Assembly (NCBI RefSeq): GCF_037325665.1
Contig: NC_090261.1
Coordinates: 62,954,088-63,018,087 of the forward strand
DNA: 64,000 nt
Direction: 5' to 3'
From: Littorina saxatilis
Lineage: Eukaryota; Mollusca; Gastropoda; Littorinimorpha; Littorinidae
Shown: piece after piece, positions 12,501-27,500 of the stretch
Position numbering within the stretch: the first letter of the stretch is position 1
Layout: every line of letters starts with the position of its first letter
Program-made: the position numbers and the translations under genes
Notes under the pieces: generated by a model
What the model was told of the DNA's origin: nothing
What the model saw: only the letters and a program-made list of their open reading frames with translations
The model's database searches: none

Positions 12501-15500
12501 CACAACACAACACACACTGTTCACTGGCCATCTCTTGACACAAAGACACACAACACAACACACACTGTACACTGTTCACTGTCCATCTCTTGACACAAAG
12601 ACACACAGAACACAACACACCGTATTTACTGGCCATCTCTTGACACAAAGACACAACACAACACACACTGTTCACTGTCCATCTCTTGACACACAAACAC
12701 ATCTCACACTGTTCACTGGCCAGTAGACACACAACACAACACACACTGTTCACTGTCCATCTCTTGACACACAGACACACAACACAACACACACTGTTCA
12801 CTGTCCATCTCTTGACACAAAGACACACCGTTCACTGGCAATCTCTTGACACAAAGACACAACACACACTGTTCACCTCTTGGCACAAAGAACACAACAC
12901 ACCGTATTTACTGGCCATCTCTTGACACAAAGACACAACACAACACACATTGTTCACTGTCCATCTCTTGTCACACAGACACACAACACACCGTATTTAC
13001 TGGCCATCTCTTGACACAAAGACACAACACAACACACATTGTTCACTGTCCATCTCTTGACACACAAACACACAACACATCACACACTGTTCACTGGCCA
13101 GTAGACGCACAACACAACACACACTGTTCACTGTCCATCTCTTGACACACAAACACACAACACATCACACACTGTTCACTGGCCAGTAGACGCACAACGC
13201 AACACACACTGTTCACTGTCCATCTCTTGACACACAGACACACAACACAACACACACTGTTCACTGGCCATCTCTTGACACACAGACACACAACACAACA
13301 CACACTGTTCACTGGCCAGTAGACACACAACACAACACACACTGTTCACTGTCCATCTCTTGACACACAGACACACAACACAACACACACTGTTCACTGG
13401 CCATCTCTTGACACACAGACACACAACACAACACACACTGTTCACTGGCCATCTCTTGACACAAAGACACACAACACAACACACACTGTTCACTGGCCAT
13501 CTCTTGACACACAGACACACAACACAACACACACTGTTCACTGGCCATCTCTTGTCACAAAGACACACAAAACAACACTATAAGACACAGCTGGAGTTTG
13601 TACGTACCTATGTTTTCATAATGTATTGGGTTGCAGCTTGCTTATGTCAGCAAAGACGACTGTCGTGAATTTTTTGTTGTTGTTTTCTATCTTTATTTTT
13701 GTTGTTGTTGTCAGTATTTTATTGTTATCTTAGATTGTGAATTACATATAATTATTGTTTTCTTATTTATACAGATCTTCTGATATCTGTATGTTTGTGT
13801 TGTATTGTATTTAAAACATGATTAAAAACGTTTACATTTTTTTATTTTTTTATCAAAAAAGAAACACATGGGTGGCGCAGTGCTGGGGGCAATGACTAAC
13901 CTGTTGGTGTTGGGTCGCGCAGTGCTGGGGGCAATGACTAACCTGTTGGTGTTGGGTCGCGCAGTGCTGGGGGCAATGACTAACCTGTTGGTGTTGGGTC
14001 GCGCAGTGCTGGGGGCCGGCTGTTTGAGGAGTGGTGGGGGGGCTGTATGGGAGGCCGACAGCCCCAACGATGAGCCGTTAGTCTGCACACCTGGCGCTGC
14101 TGGCACCATCCCCTGCTCCTCTTTCTCCGCCTCCTCTCCCTCTACCTGCACACAAAGCACACCTGGTCACTGACAGACACACACACACACCTGGTCACTG
14201 ACAGACACACACACACCTGGTCACTGACAGACACACACACACACCTGGTCACTGACAGACACACACACCTGGTCACTGACAGACACACACACACACACAC
14301 CTGGTCACTGACAGACACACACACACACACACCTGGTCACTGACAGACTGACACACACACCTGGTCACTGACAGACACACACACACACACACCTGGTCAC
14401 TGACAGACACACACACACACCTGGTCACTGACAGACACACACACACACACCTGGTCACTGACAGACACACACCTGGTCACTGACAGACACACACACACAC
14501 CTGGTCACTGACAGACACACACACACCTGGTCACTGACAGACACACACACACACCTGGTCACTGACAGACACACACACACACCTGGTCACTGACAGACAC
14601 ACACACCTGGTCACTGACAGACACACACTTGCACACCTGGTCACTGACAGACACACACACACACACACCTGGTCACTGACAGACACACACACACACCTGG
14701 TCACTGACACACACATACATACTCACCTGGTCACTGACAGACACACTCACCTGGTCACTGACAGACACACACACACCTGGTCACTGACAGACACACACAC
14801 ACACACCTGGTCACTGACAGACACACACACCTGGTCACTGACAGACACACACACACACCTGGTCACTGACACACACACACCTGGTCACTGACACACACAC
14901 ACACCTGGTCACTGACACACACACACACACACACCTGGTCACTGACAGACACACACACACACACACCTGGTCACTGACAGACACACACACACACACACAC
15001 ACACCTGGTCACTGACAGACACACACACACACACCTGGTCACTGACAGACACACACACACACCTGGTCACTGTCAGACACACACACACACACCTGGTCAC
15101 TGACAGACACACACACACACACCTGGTCACTGACAGACACACACACACACACACACACCTGGTCACTGACAGACACACACACACACACCTGGTCACTGAC
15201 AGACACACACACACACCTGGTCACTGACAGACAGACACACACACACCTGGTCACTGACAGACACACATACACACCTGGTCACTGACAGACACACACACAC
15301 ACCTGGTCACTGACAGACACACACACACCTGGTCACTGACAGACACACACACACCTGGTCACTGACACACACACACACACACCTGGTCACTGACAGACAC
15401 ACACACCTGGTCACTGACAGACACACACACACACACCTGGTCACTGACAGACACACACACACCTGGTCACTGACAGACACACACACACACACACACACCT

Positions 15501-18500
15501 GGTCACTGACACACACACACACACCTGGTCACTGACACACACACACAAACACACACCTGGTCACTGACACACACACACCCACCTGGTCACTGACAGACAC
15601 AAACACACACCTGGTCACTGACACACACACACACACCTGGTCACTGACAGACACACACACCTGGTCACTGACACACACACACACACACACCTGGGCACTG
15701 ACAGACACACACACACCTGGTCACTGACAGACACACACACACCTGGTCACTGACACACACACACACACCTGGTCACTGACACACACACTTGCACACCTGG
15801 TCACTGACAGACACACACACACACACCTGGTCACTGACAGACACACATGCACACCTGGGGCCAGTTTCATAAGATAGCAGTGAACCGACTGACAGTCGAT
15901 CGACTGTGGTTGATCGCCGGGTCACCGAAAAGCGCGTTTCATGAGCGAATCACCGTCACCCGCGGACAACCGCAGTCGACCGACTGTACAGTAATCCGAA
16001 TGGCCAAGTCGAGGGCTAAATTTTGCAACATTACCACTTCCGTTTGCTCATTCGCACGTGGAAATGGCCGATTTCGAAGAAAAAACTAGTCTCGGCCCGC
16101 TCAAAATAACAATGACCGAGACTTTCAGTAATTCCTTCGCGTGACGTCTAACCCTCTTACGCCATAATGTGACGTCTTCAAGACATAACCCTGACTTGTC
16201 TCCTGGATTACTGCGTCATGATAGATACATTTCGAAGAACAATCACAAGGTTTGGCTCACAATCCAAAAAAGTGTGAGCATTCTGCCATTGACTGTGCGG
16301 ATAATTACATTTATTTTCGGTTTACCGCAGTAAGCCGAACACAGTGTTGGGGGGAGAGCATCACCGTGTTTGGCCGACTTCCGGTGAGACGACCCGCAGT
16401 CGGCCGACTGAAATTTTGTTCGTGAAACCCGATAACGTCGGATTACTGTGGTTCTCTCGGACAACTGCAGTTGGTCGACTGTGTTTCTGGCTTATGAAAC
16501 TGGTCCCTGGTCACTGACAGACACACATGCACACACACACCTTGTAACTTGTACACACAGCCTCCACTTTCACACAAAGCTCAACGGTAACTGACAGGCA
16601 CTGGCAATGTACAGCATAGTATTACTCTGGCAATGTACAGCATAGTATTACTCTGGCAATGTACAGCATAGTATTACTCTGGCAATGTACAGCATAGTAT
16701 TACTCTGGCAATGTACAGCATAGTATTACTCTGGCAATGTACAGCATAGTATTACTCTGGCAATGTACAGCATAGTATTACTCTGGCAATGTACAGCATA
16801 GTATTACTCTGGCAATGTACAGCATAGTATTACTCTGGCAATGTACAGCATAGTATTACTCTGGCAATGTACAGCATAGTATTACTCTGGCAATGTACAG
16901 CATAGTATTACTCTGGCAATGTACAGCATAGTATTACTCTGGCAATGTACAGCATAGTATTACTCTGGCAATGTACAGCATAGTATTACTCTGGCAATGT
17001 ACAGCATAGCATTACTCTGGCAATGTACAGCATAGTATTACTCTGGCAATGTACAGCATAGCATTACTCTGGCAATGTACTTGATGTTAAACTCAAGCCT
17101 GGAGGCTGGTAAGGAACAAGAGTGACAAACCTTGGTTTCTGTTTGCTTGACGTCTGCGCTGCTGTTTTCACCAGTGGTGGTGGTGGGAGGAGGGAGGGGT
17201 TCGTCGTCGTCGTCATCGTCAGGGACAACCTGCGTGCCGTGCTCGGCTTCGTACTCGGCCAGCACCTCGTCCAGGTTGTAGCGGCGCCGGAAGTTGATGA
17301 AGAAACTGCGAACATGCGCCTCCAGCTTGTTGCCGATCACCTCAGCTATGGCCTGAAAGTCCTTGCCGTATTTACGCACACCTGCACAGCAAAGGTGGTC
17401 CGCTTCCATCACTTCACATTCCATCATTTGTAAAGCAATAGCCCATCACTTCACATTCCATCATTTGTAAAGCAATAGCTTATCAGTATCACTTCACATT
17501 CCATCATTTGTAAAGCAATAGCCCATCACTTCACATTCCACTAACCCTAACACATTCCATCATTTGTAAAGCAAGAGCCCAATCCGGCATGGGATTTGTT
17601 CGCCGAAAGGCAAATATTCCGCCAATTTTTTCTTTTTTCCGCCGAAAAAATAAATGGAGGAGGCAAAAATGGTTCTGAAAACTGAATTTAATGGCAAACT
17701 TGGAGCTCAGATGACACCAAATTGCACAATGTGGGTTCTTTGGAGAACAATGTTTGCCCCGGACCCCCCTAGCAAGGCTAGGTGCTTCGCGCCGTCGACT
17801 TTGAGCTTACTTACAAATGTTCAGGCTTTTTTACTTATTTCAATTCTCATGCCTGCCAATGGATAAGATGTTGGCCTCCCAAATGGAAGGTTAAGTGTTC
17901 CAATTCCACCACACCTGGTGGGTTAAGGGTGGAGATTTTTCTGATCTCTTGGGTCAACTTTTGTGCAGACCTGCTAGTGCCTTATCTCCCTTTGTGTGTA
18001 CACGCAAGCATAAAGACCAACAGCCCACGAAAAAGATCCTGTAATCCATGTCTGAGTTCAATGGTTTACGGAAAGAGGAAAATACCAAGCATGCATCCCC
18101 CCAAAACGGAGTAAGGCTGCCTAAGTGACAGGTAAAAAACCGGTCATATGTGAAACCCACTTGTGAAAAAACACGATTGTACTTTTGAGTTTTAGCCCAT
18201 GAATGAAGAAAAAGAAGAAGTTATCCAAGTTGTGATTGGTGGTTTTGACTGGACAGAGGAGACAGCACATGCAGCAAACTGACCTTGCACAGCCAGTAGC
18301 AGTTCTTGGTTCGTCTTGGCAATCTCTTGACACATAGACACACAACACAACACACACTGTTCACTGGCCAGTAGACACACAACACAACACACACTGTTCA
18401 CTGGCCATCTCTTGACACATAGACACACAACACAACCTGTTCACTGGCCAGTAGACACACAACACAACACACACTGTTCACTGGCCATCTCTTGACACAT

Positions 18501-21500
18501 AGACACACAACACAACACACACTGTTCACTGGCCGGTAGACACACAACACAACACACACTGTTCACTGGCCATCTCTTGACACATAGACACACAACGCAA
18601 CACACACTGTTCACTGGCCATCTCTTGACACATAGACACACAACACAACACACACTGTTCACTGGCCAGTAGACACACAACACAACACACACTGTTCACT
18701 GGCCATCTCTTGACACACAAACACACAACACAACACACACTGTTCACTGGCCATCTCTTGACACATAGACACACAACACAACACAACCTGTTCACTGGCC
18801 AGTAGACACACAACACAACACACACTGTTCACTGGCCATCTCTTGACACACAAACACACAACACAACACACACTGTTCACTGGCCATCTCTTGACACATA
18901 GACACACAACACAACACAACCTGTTCACTGGCCAGTAGACACACAACACAACACACACTGTTCACTGGCCATCTCTTGACACATAGACACACAACACAAC
19001 CTGTTCACTGGCCAGTAGACACACAACACAACACACACTGTTCACTGGCCATCTCTTGACACATAGACACACAACACAACACACACTGTTCACTGGCCAT
19101 CTCTTGACACATAGACACACAACACAACACACACTGTTCACTGGCCAGTAGACACACAACACAACACACACTGTTCACTGGCCATCTCTTGACACATAGA
19201 CACACAACACAACACACACTGTTCACTGGCCAGTAGACCGACAACACATGCAGCAAACTCACCTTGCACAGCCAGTAGCAGTTCTTCGTTCGTCCACCGC
19301 GAGTTGATCCTGTTCGGTGTCTGAAAACACACACATCACTTTACAGTGCCAGCCACATTACTTTAACCATCCTATTACACCAACAATCCTATGAAAATGG
19401 AAAATTTTATAAGTAAATTTTCATTTGATTAATATACTTACCCCAATCACACATAGCATTTGACACAGTCTGAGATGCTAGGTTCTGAAAACGCTTACCC
19501 GTCTAACACTTTAAAAGGGAAGCAACCCCATCACCAAAAAAGGCTTAAATAGCCCTGGTAATGAGCAGTTGACAGTGATGAAACCATATATTACGGTCTC
19601 CTTCCTGCAGCAGTCCCAAAATTTCGACTTGTTTTGACCTTAGAACGATGTCTTTATCATAACTGTGAAGAACAGAACGGAGATCACTGTCGAAGTCGGC
19701 CAATCTGCAATCATTTTCGTCTCGTGAACACTGATCTCAAATTTAGATCAGTGCTCGCGAAAACCATATGGGAGATAACTCTGTATTTTTGTTTTGATAG
19801 ATTCGCGTAGGACTGTAGCGTCCACTGAGCGATGACTGATCAGAATGCCCGACACCACCAAGGAAACCTCAATGTTAATGTTGTTGTGCCACACACAGTT
19901 TTCCAGACAGCCTGCCACCACCAAGGAAACCTCAATGTTAATGTTGTTGTGCCACACACAGTTTTCCAGACACACTGCCACCACCCAGGAAACCTCAATG
20001 TTAATGTTGTTGTGCCACACAGTTTTCCAGACACCCTGCCACCACCCAGGAAATCATGCAGACATTGTCCTGGAAATACCCAACAGGTGGGAGATGGCTC
20101 AATGATAAATGATTGGCTGATAAAAGAAAACAAACAATGTTCCACTTCATGTTGAAAAGGCATTATGTGCGTAGATAATAAAGCGGCTCACCTCTGGAGG
20201 TCTGAAGTCATCAATGCCGTTGCCAGCCTTGTGTTTCTGGAGACTGAGCAGCTGTTTGTTGTTCTGCACCTGCCCACAAAACACAACACCTGCTGTACAA
20301 CACACAACACCTGCTGTACAACACACAACACCTGCAGTATAAAACACAACACCTGCTGTACAATAACTGCTGTACAACACACAACACCTGCTGTACAACA
20401 CACAACACCTGCAGTATAAAACACAACACCTGCTGTACAACACCTGCTGTACAACACACAACACCTGCAGTACAAAACACAACACCTGCTGTACAAAACA
20501 CAACACCTGCTGTATAAAACACAACACCTGCTGTACAACACCTGCTGTACAACACACAACACCTGCTGTACAAAACACAACACCTGCAGTATAAAACACA
20601 ACACCTGCTGTACAACACCTGCTGTATAACACCTGCTGTACAAAACACAACACCTGCTGTCGTTTGGGTGTGACACTTATTGACAGTTACTGACTAGAGC
20701 AACACAACACAGTACCTGTCGTTTGAGCGTGACGATGTCACCGTCCAGAGCCTTGAGGATGGCCTGGGACTGACCCGGGGGTCCGGTCACCATGGCCAAG
20801 AGGTCGGCGGCGTCCAGGTACATGCCCTTGGGGGGTTTGCGCTTGTGTTTGATGGGGTTGTGTCGCCCCTGTGTCGATTCGTGTCGCTTGGGGCCTGCCG
20901 AGCGCATCACTCCTGTACGCCTGTAAGCACACACTTTTCACCTGTATGTCTGTCTGTCAACACACCTGTCACCTGTATGTCTGTCTGTCAACACACCTGT
21001 CACCTGTATGTCTGTCAACACACTTTTCACCTGTATGTCTGTCTGTCAACACTTTTCACCTGTATGTCTGTCTGTCAACACTTTTCACCTGTATGTCTGT
21101 CTGTCAACACACCTGTCACCTGTATGTCTGTCTGTCAACACACCTGTCACCTGTATGTCTGTCTGTCAACACACCTGTCACCTGTATGTCTGTCTGTCAA
21201 CACACCTGTCACCTGTATGTCTGTCACACTTTTCACCTGTATGTCTGTCTGTCAACACACTTTACACCTGTATGTCTGTCTGTCAACACACCTGTCGCCT
21301 GTGTGTCTGTCAACACTTTTCACCTGTATGTCTGTCTGTCAACACACCTGTCACCTGTATGTCTGTCTGTCAACACACCTGTCACCTGTATGTCTGTCTG
21401 TCAACACTTTTCACCTGTATGTCTGTCTGTCAACACACCTGTCACCTGTATGCCTGTCTGTCAACACTTTTCACCTGTATGTCTGTCAACACACCTGTCA

Positions 21501-24500
21501 CCTGTATGTCTGTCTGTCAACACACCTGTCACCTGTATGTCTGTCAACACACTTTTCACCTGTATGTCTGTCTGTCAACACACCTGTCACCTGTATGTCT
21601 GTCTGTCAACACACCTGTCACCTGTATGTCTGTCTGTCAACACATTTTTCACCTGTATGTCTGTCTGTCAACACTTTTCACCTGTATGTCTGTCTGTCAA
21701 CATTTTTCACCTGTATGTCTGTCTGTCAACACACCTGTCACCAGTATGTCTGTCTGTCAACACACCTGTCACCTGTATGTCTGTCTGTCAACACTTTTGA
21801 CCTGTATGTCTGTCTGTCAACACACCTGTCACCTGTATGTCTGTCAACACTTTTCACCTGTATGTCTGTCTCTCAACACACCTGTCACCTGTATGTCTGT
21901 CTGTCAACACACCTGTCACCTGTATGTCTGTCAACACTTTTCACCTGTATGTCAGTCTCTCAACACACCTGTCACCTGTATGTCTGTCTGTCAACACACC
22001 TGTCACCTGTATGTCTGTCTGTCAACACTTTTCACCTGTATGTCTGTCTGTCAACACACCTGTCACCTGTATGTCTGTCTGTCAACACTTTTCACCTGTA
22101 TGTCTGTCTGTCAACACACCTGACACCTGTATGTCTGTCTGTCAACACACCTGTCACCTGTATGTCTGTCTGTCAACACTTTTCACCTGTATGTCTGTCT
22201 GTCAACACACCTGTCACCTGTATGTCTGTCTGTCAACACTTTTCACCTGTATGTCTGTCTGTCAACACACCTGTCACCTGTATGTCTGTCTGTCAACACA
22301 TTTTTCACCTGTATGTCTGTCTGTCAACACACCTGTCACCTGTATGTCTGTCAACACTTTTCACCTGTATGTCTGTCTGTCAACACACCTGACACCTGTA
22401 TGTCTGTCTGTCAACACACCTGTCACCTGTATGTCTGTCAACACTTTTCACCTGTATGTCTGTCTGTCAACTTTTCACCTGTATGTCTGTCTGTCAACAC
22501 ACCTGACACCTGTATGTCTGTCTGTCAACACACCTGTCACCTGTATGTCTGTCAACACTTTTCACCTGTATGTCTGTCTGTCAACTTTTCACCTGTATGT
22601 CTGTCTGTCAACACTTTTCACCTGTATGTCTGTCTGTCAACACACCTGTCACCTGTATGTCTGTCTGTCAACACACTTTTCACCTGTATGTCTGTCTGTC
22701 AACACACCTGTCGCCTGTGTGTCTGTCAACACACCTGTCACCTGTATGTCTGTCTGTCAACACACCTGTCACCTGTATGTCTGTCAACACTTTTCACCTG
22801 TATGTCTGTCTGTCAACAAACCTGTCACCTGTATGTCTGTCTTTCAACACTTTTCACCTGTATGTCTGTCTGTCAACACACCTGTCACCTGTATGTCTGT
22901 CAACACACTTTTCACCTGTATGTCTGTCTGTCAACACTTTTCACCTGTATGTCTGTCTGTCAACACACCTGTCGCCTGTGTGTCTGTCAACACACCTGTC
23001 ACCTGTATGTGTGTCTGTCAACACACCTGTCACCTGTATGTCTGTCTGTCAACACTTTTCACCTGTATGTCTGTCTGTCAACACACCTGTCACCTGTATG
23101 TCTGTCTGTCAACACTTTTCACCTGTATGTCTGTCTGTCAACACACCTGTCACCTGTATGTCTGTCAACACTTTTCACCTGTATGTCTGTCTCTCAACAC
23201 ACCTGTCACCTGTATGTCTGTCTGTCAACACACCTGTCACCTGTATGTCTGTCTGTCAACACTTTTCACCTGTATGTCTGTCTGTCAACACACCTGTCAC
23301 CTGTATGTCTGTCTGTCAACACTTTTCACCTGTATGTCTGTCTGTCAACACATTTTTCACCTGTATGTCTGTCTGTCAACACTTTTCACCTGTATATCTG
23401 TCTGTCAACACTTTTCACCTGTATGTCTGTCTGTCAACACACCTGTCACCTATATGTCTGTCTGTCAACACACCTGTCACCTGTATGTCTGTCTGTCAAC
23501 ACACTTTTCACCTGTATGTCTGTCTGTCAACACACCTGTCACCTGTATGTCTGTCTGTCAACACACCTGTCACCTGTATGTCTGTCTGTCAACACACCTG
23601 TCACCTGTATGTCTGTCTGTCAACACACCTGTCACCTATATGTCTGTCACACTTTTCACCTGTATGTCTGTCTGTCAACACACGTTTCAGTCTGACAGTG
23701 TGAAGCAGAGTGCAGTATAGAAGTGTGTCTGTACTTGCATGCGAATTAGACATACCTCCAGTACTGATAACAACTGCTGCATTGAGAGCCCAGGCTTGTG
23801 ACGTGTAATGTTGTTGTGTTCAAACCACAATTGAAGCAAGTGTTTTTCTCCTCTTCCTTCTGAAAAGCAACGCAGATTATTGAATGAAAAAAAGGTATGT
23901 CATGCCAGAATAGACACTGAAGGAAGCCTGTAGGGAAAACGAAACCATTGTTCTTACTAAAGACAAAGACTTGCATCTAACTCACGCATGTTCAATTACA
24001 CATTAACATGCTTCGATTTGAAACTTCAAGGTCGTCATCGTGGATTGACGTCCGACCAAAGCTCGGGCGTCGATCCACGATGACGACCTCGAAGTTTCAA
24101 ATCTTTCTTTCTTTCTTTATTTGGTGTTTAACGTCGTTTTCAACCATTCAAGGTTATATCGCGACGGGGGAAGGGGGGAGATGGGATAGGGGAAAGGGGG
24201 GAGATGGGATAGAGCCACTTGTTAATTGTTTCTTGTTCACAAAAGCACTAATCAAAAAATTGCTCCAGGGGCTTGCAACGTAGTACAATATATGACCTTA
24301 CTGGGAGAATGCAAGTTTCCAGTACAAAGGACGTAACATTTCTTACATACTGCTTGACTAAAATCTTTACAAACATTGACTATATTCTATACAAGAAACA
24401 TTTTACAAGGGTAAAAGGAGAAACAGAACCTGTTAGTCGCCTCTTACGACATGCTGGTTAGCATCGGGTAAATTCTTTCTCGTCCCAACCAATATGGGAC

Positions 24501-27500
24501 TCCCCCTAACCCGCGGGGGGTGGGGGAAGGGTGTTCTCACAGTTCCTAAAAAGGGTGGGGATGTAGCTCAGTACTGATGATAGGTATGGGGGAAGGGTGT
24601 TCTCACAGGGCCTAACAAGAAGGGCAAAGCCCATACGACTCACATGCTTTACACATTTTTCCTACCAAAATACATGTGACCTTGACCCAAGGTCAAGGTC
24701 ATCCAAGGTCATGCAACACAAAGCTGTTAATTCAAGACATAGGAAGTACAATGGTGCTTATTGGCTCTTTCTACCATGAGATATGGTCACTTTTAGTGGT
24801 TCACTACCTTATTTTGGTCACATTTCATAAGGGTCAAAGTGACCTTGACCTTGATCATATGTGACCAAATGTGTCTCATGATGAAAGCATAACATGTGCC
24901 CCACATAATTTTTAAGTTTGAAACAGTTATCTTCCATAGTTCAGGGTCAAGGTCACTTCAAAATATGTATACAATCCAACTTTGAAGAGCTCCTGTGACC
25001 TTGACCTTGAAGCAAGGTAAACCAAACTGGTATCAAAAGATGGGGCTTACTTTGCCCTATATATCATTTATAGGTGAGGTATTGAATCTCAAAAACTTCA
25101 GAGAAAATGGGAAAAATATGAAAAATAGCTGTTTTTTAGGCAACAGTTATGGCCCCTGCGACCTTGACCTTGAAGCAAGGTCAAGATGCTATGTATGTTT
25201 TTTGGGGCCTTGTCATCATACACCATCTTGCCAAATTTGGTACTGATAGACTGAATAGTGTCCAAGAAATATCCAACGTTAAAGTTTTCCGGACGGACGG
25301 ACGGACGTCCGGACGGACGCCGGGACGGACGGACGGACGGACGGACGGACGACTCAGGTGAGTACATAGACTCACTTTTGCTTCGCATGTGAGTCAAAAA
25401 GGGCGGGGATGTAGCTCAGTACTGATGATAGGTATGGGGGAAGGGTGTTCTCACAGTTCCTAAAAAGGGCGGGGATGTAGCTCAGTACTGATGATAGGTA
25501 TGGGGGAAGGGTGTTCTCACAGTGCCTAAAAAGGGTGGGGATGTAGCTCAGTACTGATGATAGGTATGGGGGAAGGGTGTTCTCACAGTTCCTAAAAGAG
25601 AGACATGCAATGTTGTACTCCACCCTGGCATCAATGGGAAGCCAATGGAGCTTTTTGAGGAGAGGTGTGGAGCGATGTGTTTTGCGCTTACGAAGCACAA
25701 CTCTAGCAGCACAATTCTGAACCTTGTATATATAAAATATATGTGAAGTATTGAATAATACACTTATTGTTGTTTATTTCTGGTTTTGGATCTCTCAATT
25801 ACTGTAAGCGGGAGATGCATGAGTCAGATGTGTGTTTGATGCATCCTGCAGAAATTGAATCCATTACAGGTTATTCCCCTAGAGAACACAGACTGACAGA
25901 GGGCTAGAGACAGAAGACATTGAATCCATTACAGGTTATTCCCCCAGAGAACACAGAGGGCTAGAGACAGAAGACATTGAATCCATTACAGGTTATTCCC
26001 CTGGAGAACACAGAGGGCTAGAGACAGAAGACATTGAATCCATTACAGGTTATTCCCCTGGAGAACACAGAGGGCTAGAGACAGAAGACATTGAATCCAT
26101 TACAGGTTATTCCCCCAGAGAACACAGAGGGCTAGAGACAGAAGACATTGAGAAGGATGTCTCACGTCTTTCATGTCGACGTCACCATCTTCGTTGTCGT
26201 CAGTGCCGGCGTCAGAGGCTCCCTCCTTGTCGGGGTGGTGGTGCGAGGCGTGCTTCTTGGCGTGGCGGTCCATCAGGCTGGTTCGAGACCTCGTCTTCTT
26301 CCATGAGTAGAAGTACTTCACCAGGCTGGATATCGACTTGTCAGGCAGCTGCACAAACCATACAGCAAACCGTTGTCACATTGTAAGATAGTTTGACTTG
26401 TCAGGCAGCTGTCCTAACCATACAGCAAACCGTTGTCACATTGTAAGATAGTTTGACTTGTCAAGCAGTTGCACAAACCACACAGCAAACCGTTGTCACA
26501 TTCAGGCATGGGAATTAAAAATTGTAAAAAAGGCTGAAAATTTGTAAGTAATAACAACGTCGACGGCGCGAAGCACCTAGCCTTACTAGGGGGGTCCGGG
26601 GGCATGCCCCCCCGAATTTTTTCTCTCTCCAAAGAACCCAAATGGTGCAATTTGGTGTCATCTTAGCTCCAAGTTTGCCATTTAATTCAGTTTTTAGAAC
26701 CATTTTTGCCTCCCCCATTTTTTTTTTCGGCGGAACAAAAAAACAATTCGGCGGAAATTTGCCTTTCGGTGGACAATTCCCATGCCTGCACATTGTAAGA
26801 TAGTTTGACTTGTCAGGCAGCTGCCCAAACCATACAGCAAACCGTTGTCACTTTGTAAGATAGTTTGACTTGTCAGGCAGCTGCCCAAACCATACAGCAA
26901 ACCGTTGTCACTTTGTAAGATAGTTTGACTTGTCAGGCAGCTGTCCTAACAATACAGCAAACCGTTGTCACTTTGTAAGATAGTTTGACTTGTCAGGCAG
27001 CTGCCCAAACCATACAGCAAACCGTTGTCACATTGTAAGATAGTTTGACTTGTCAGGCAGCTGCCCAAACCATACAGCAAACCGTTGTCACTTTGTAAGA
27101 TAGTTCATGTTAACCAGTAATAACTAATATTAAGAGAAAACCAGCAAATCTGACCAACATTTTAGTTTGGTATTTTGCCAGATTTTGATTAAAAAAAAGG
27201 TTTGTTTTATCAAATGACATAATATATAGTCTTTTCAAAGAGCATGTTTGTCTGTATGAAATTGGCCATGTAACTTGCACACTGAGGCAGGTTTGCACTT
27301 TGTGCTGCAGGCTTACTACAACATCATGTGTTTTTGTAACTTGAAAAAAAGAAGTTTCACTTTTAAAAAATAAGCCATGATGCATATTGTTGTTAGGCCC
27401 AGAGTTTTTTCTTTTCGTAATAGCAAGTCTCAAGGCTGTGATTACAACATATGTGTAGGTATTGCCCATTTACAGAAAGTACCAATCTGATAATATAATA

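Noticed and set aside
9661-13568. Dozens of cysteine-rich open frames, superficially like small secreted peptides
   Set aside because: All are translations of one 50-bp tandem unit in different frames. There is no signal peptide or splice support.
20845-23720. Open frames of 300-627 codons on the plus strand
   Set aside because: They run antisense through the intron 7 minisatellite and exon 8 of Rcor. The peptide merely repeats the array unit.
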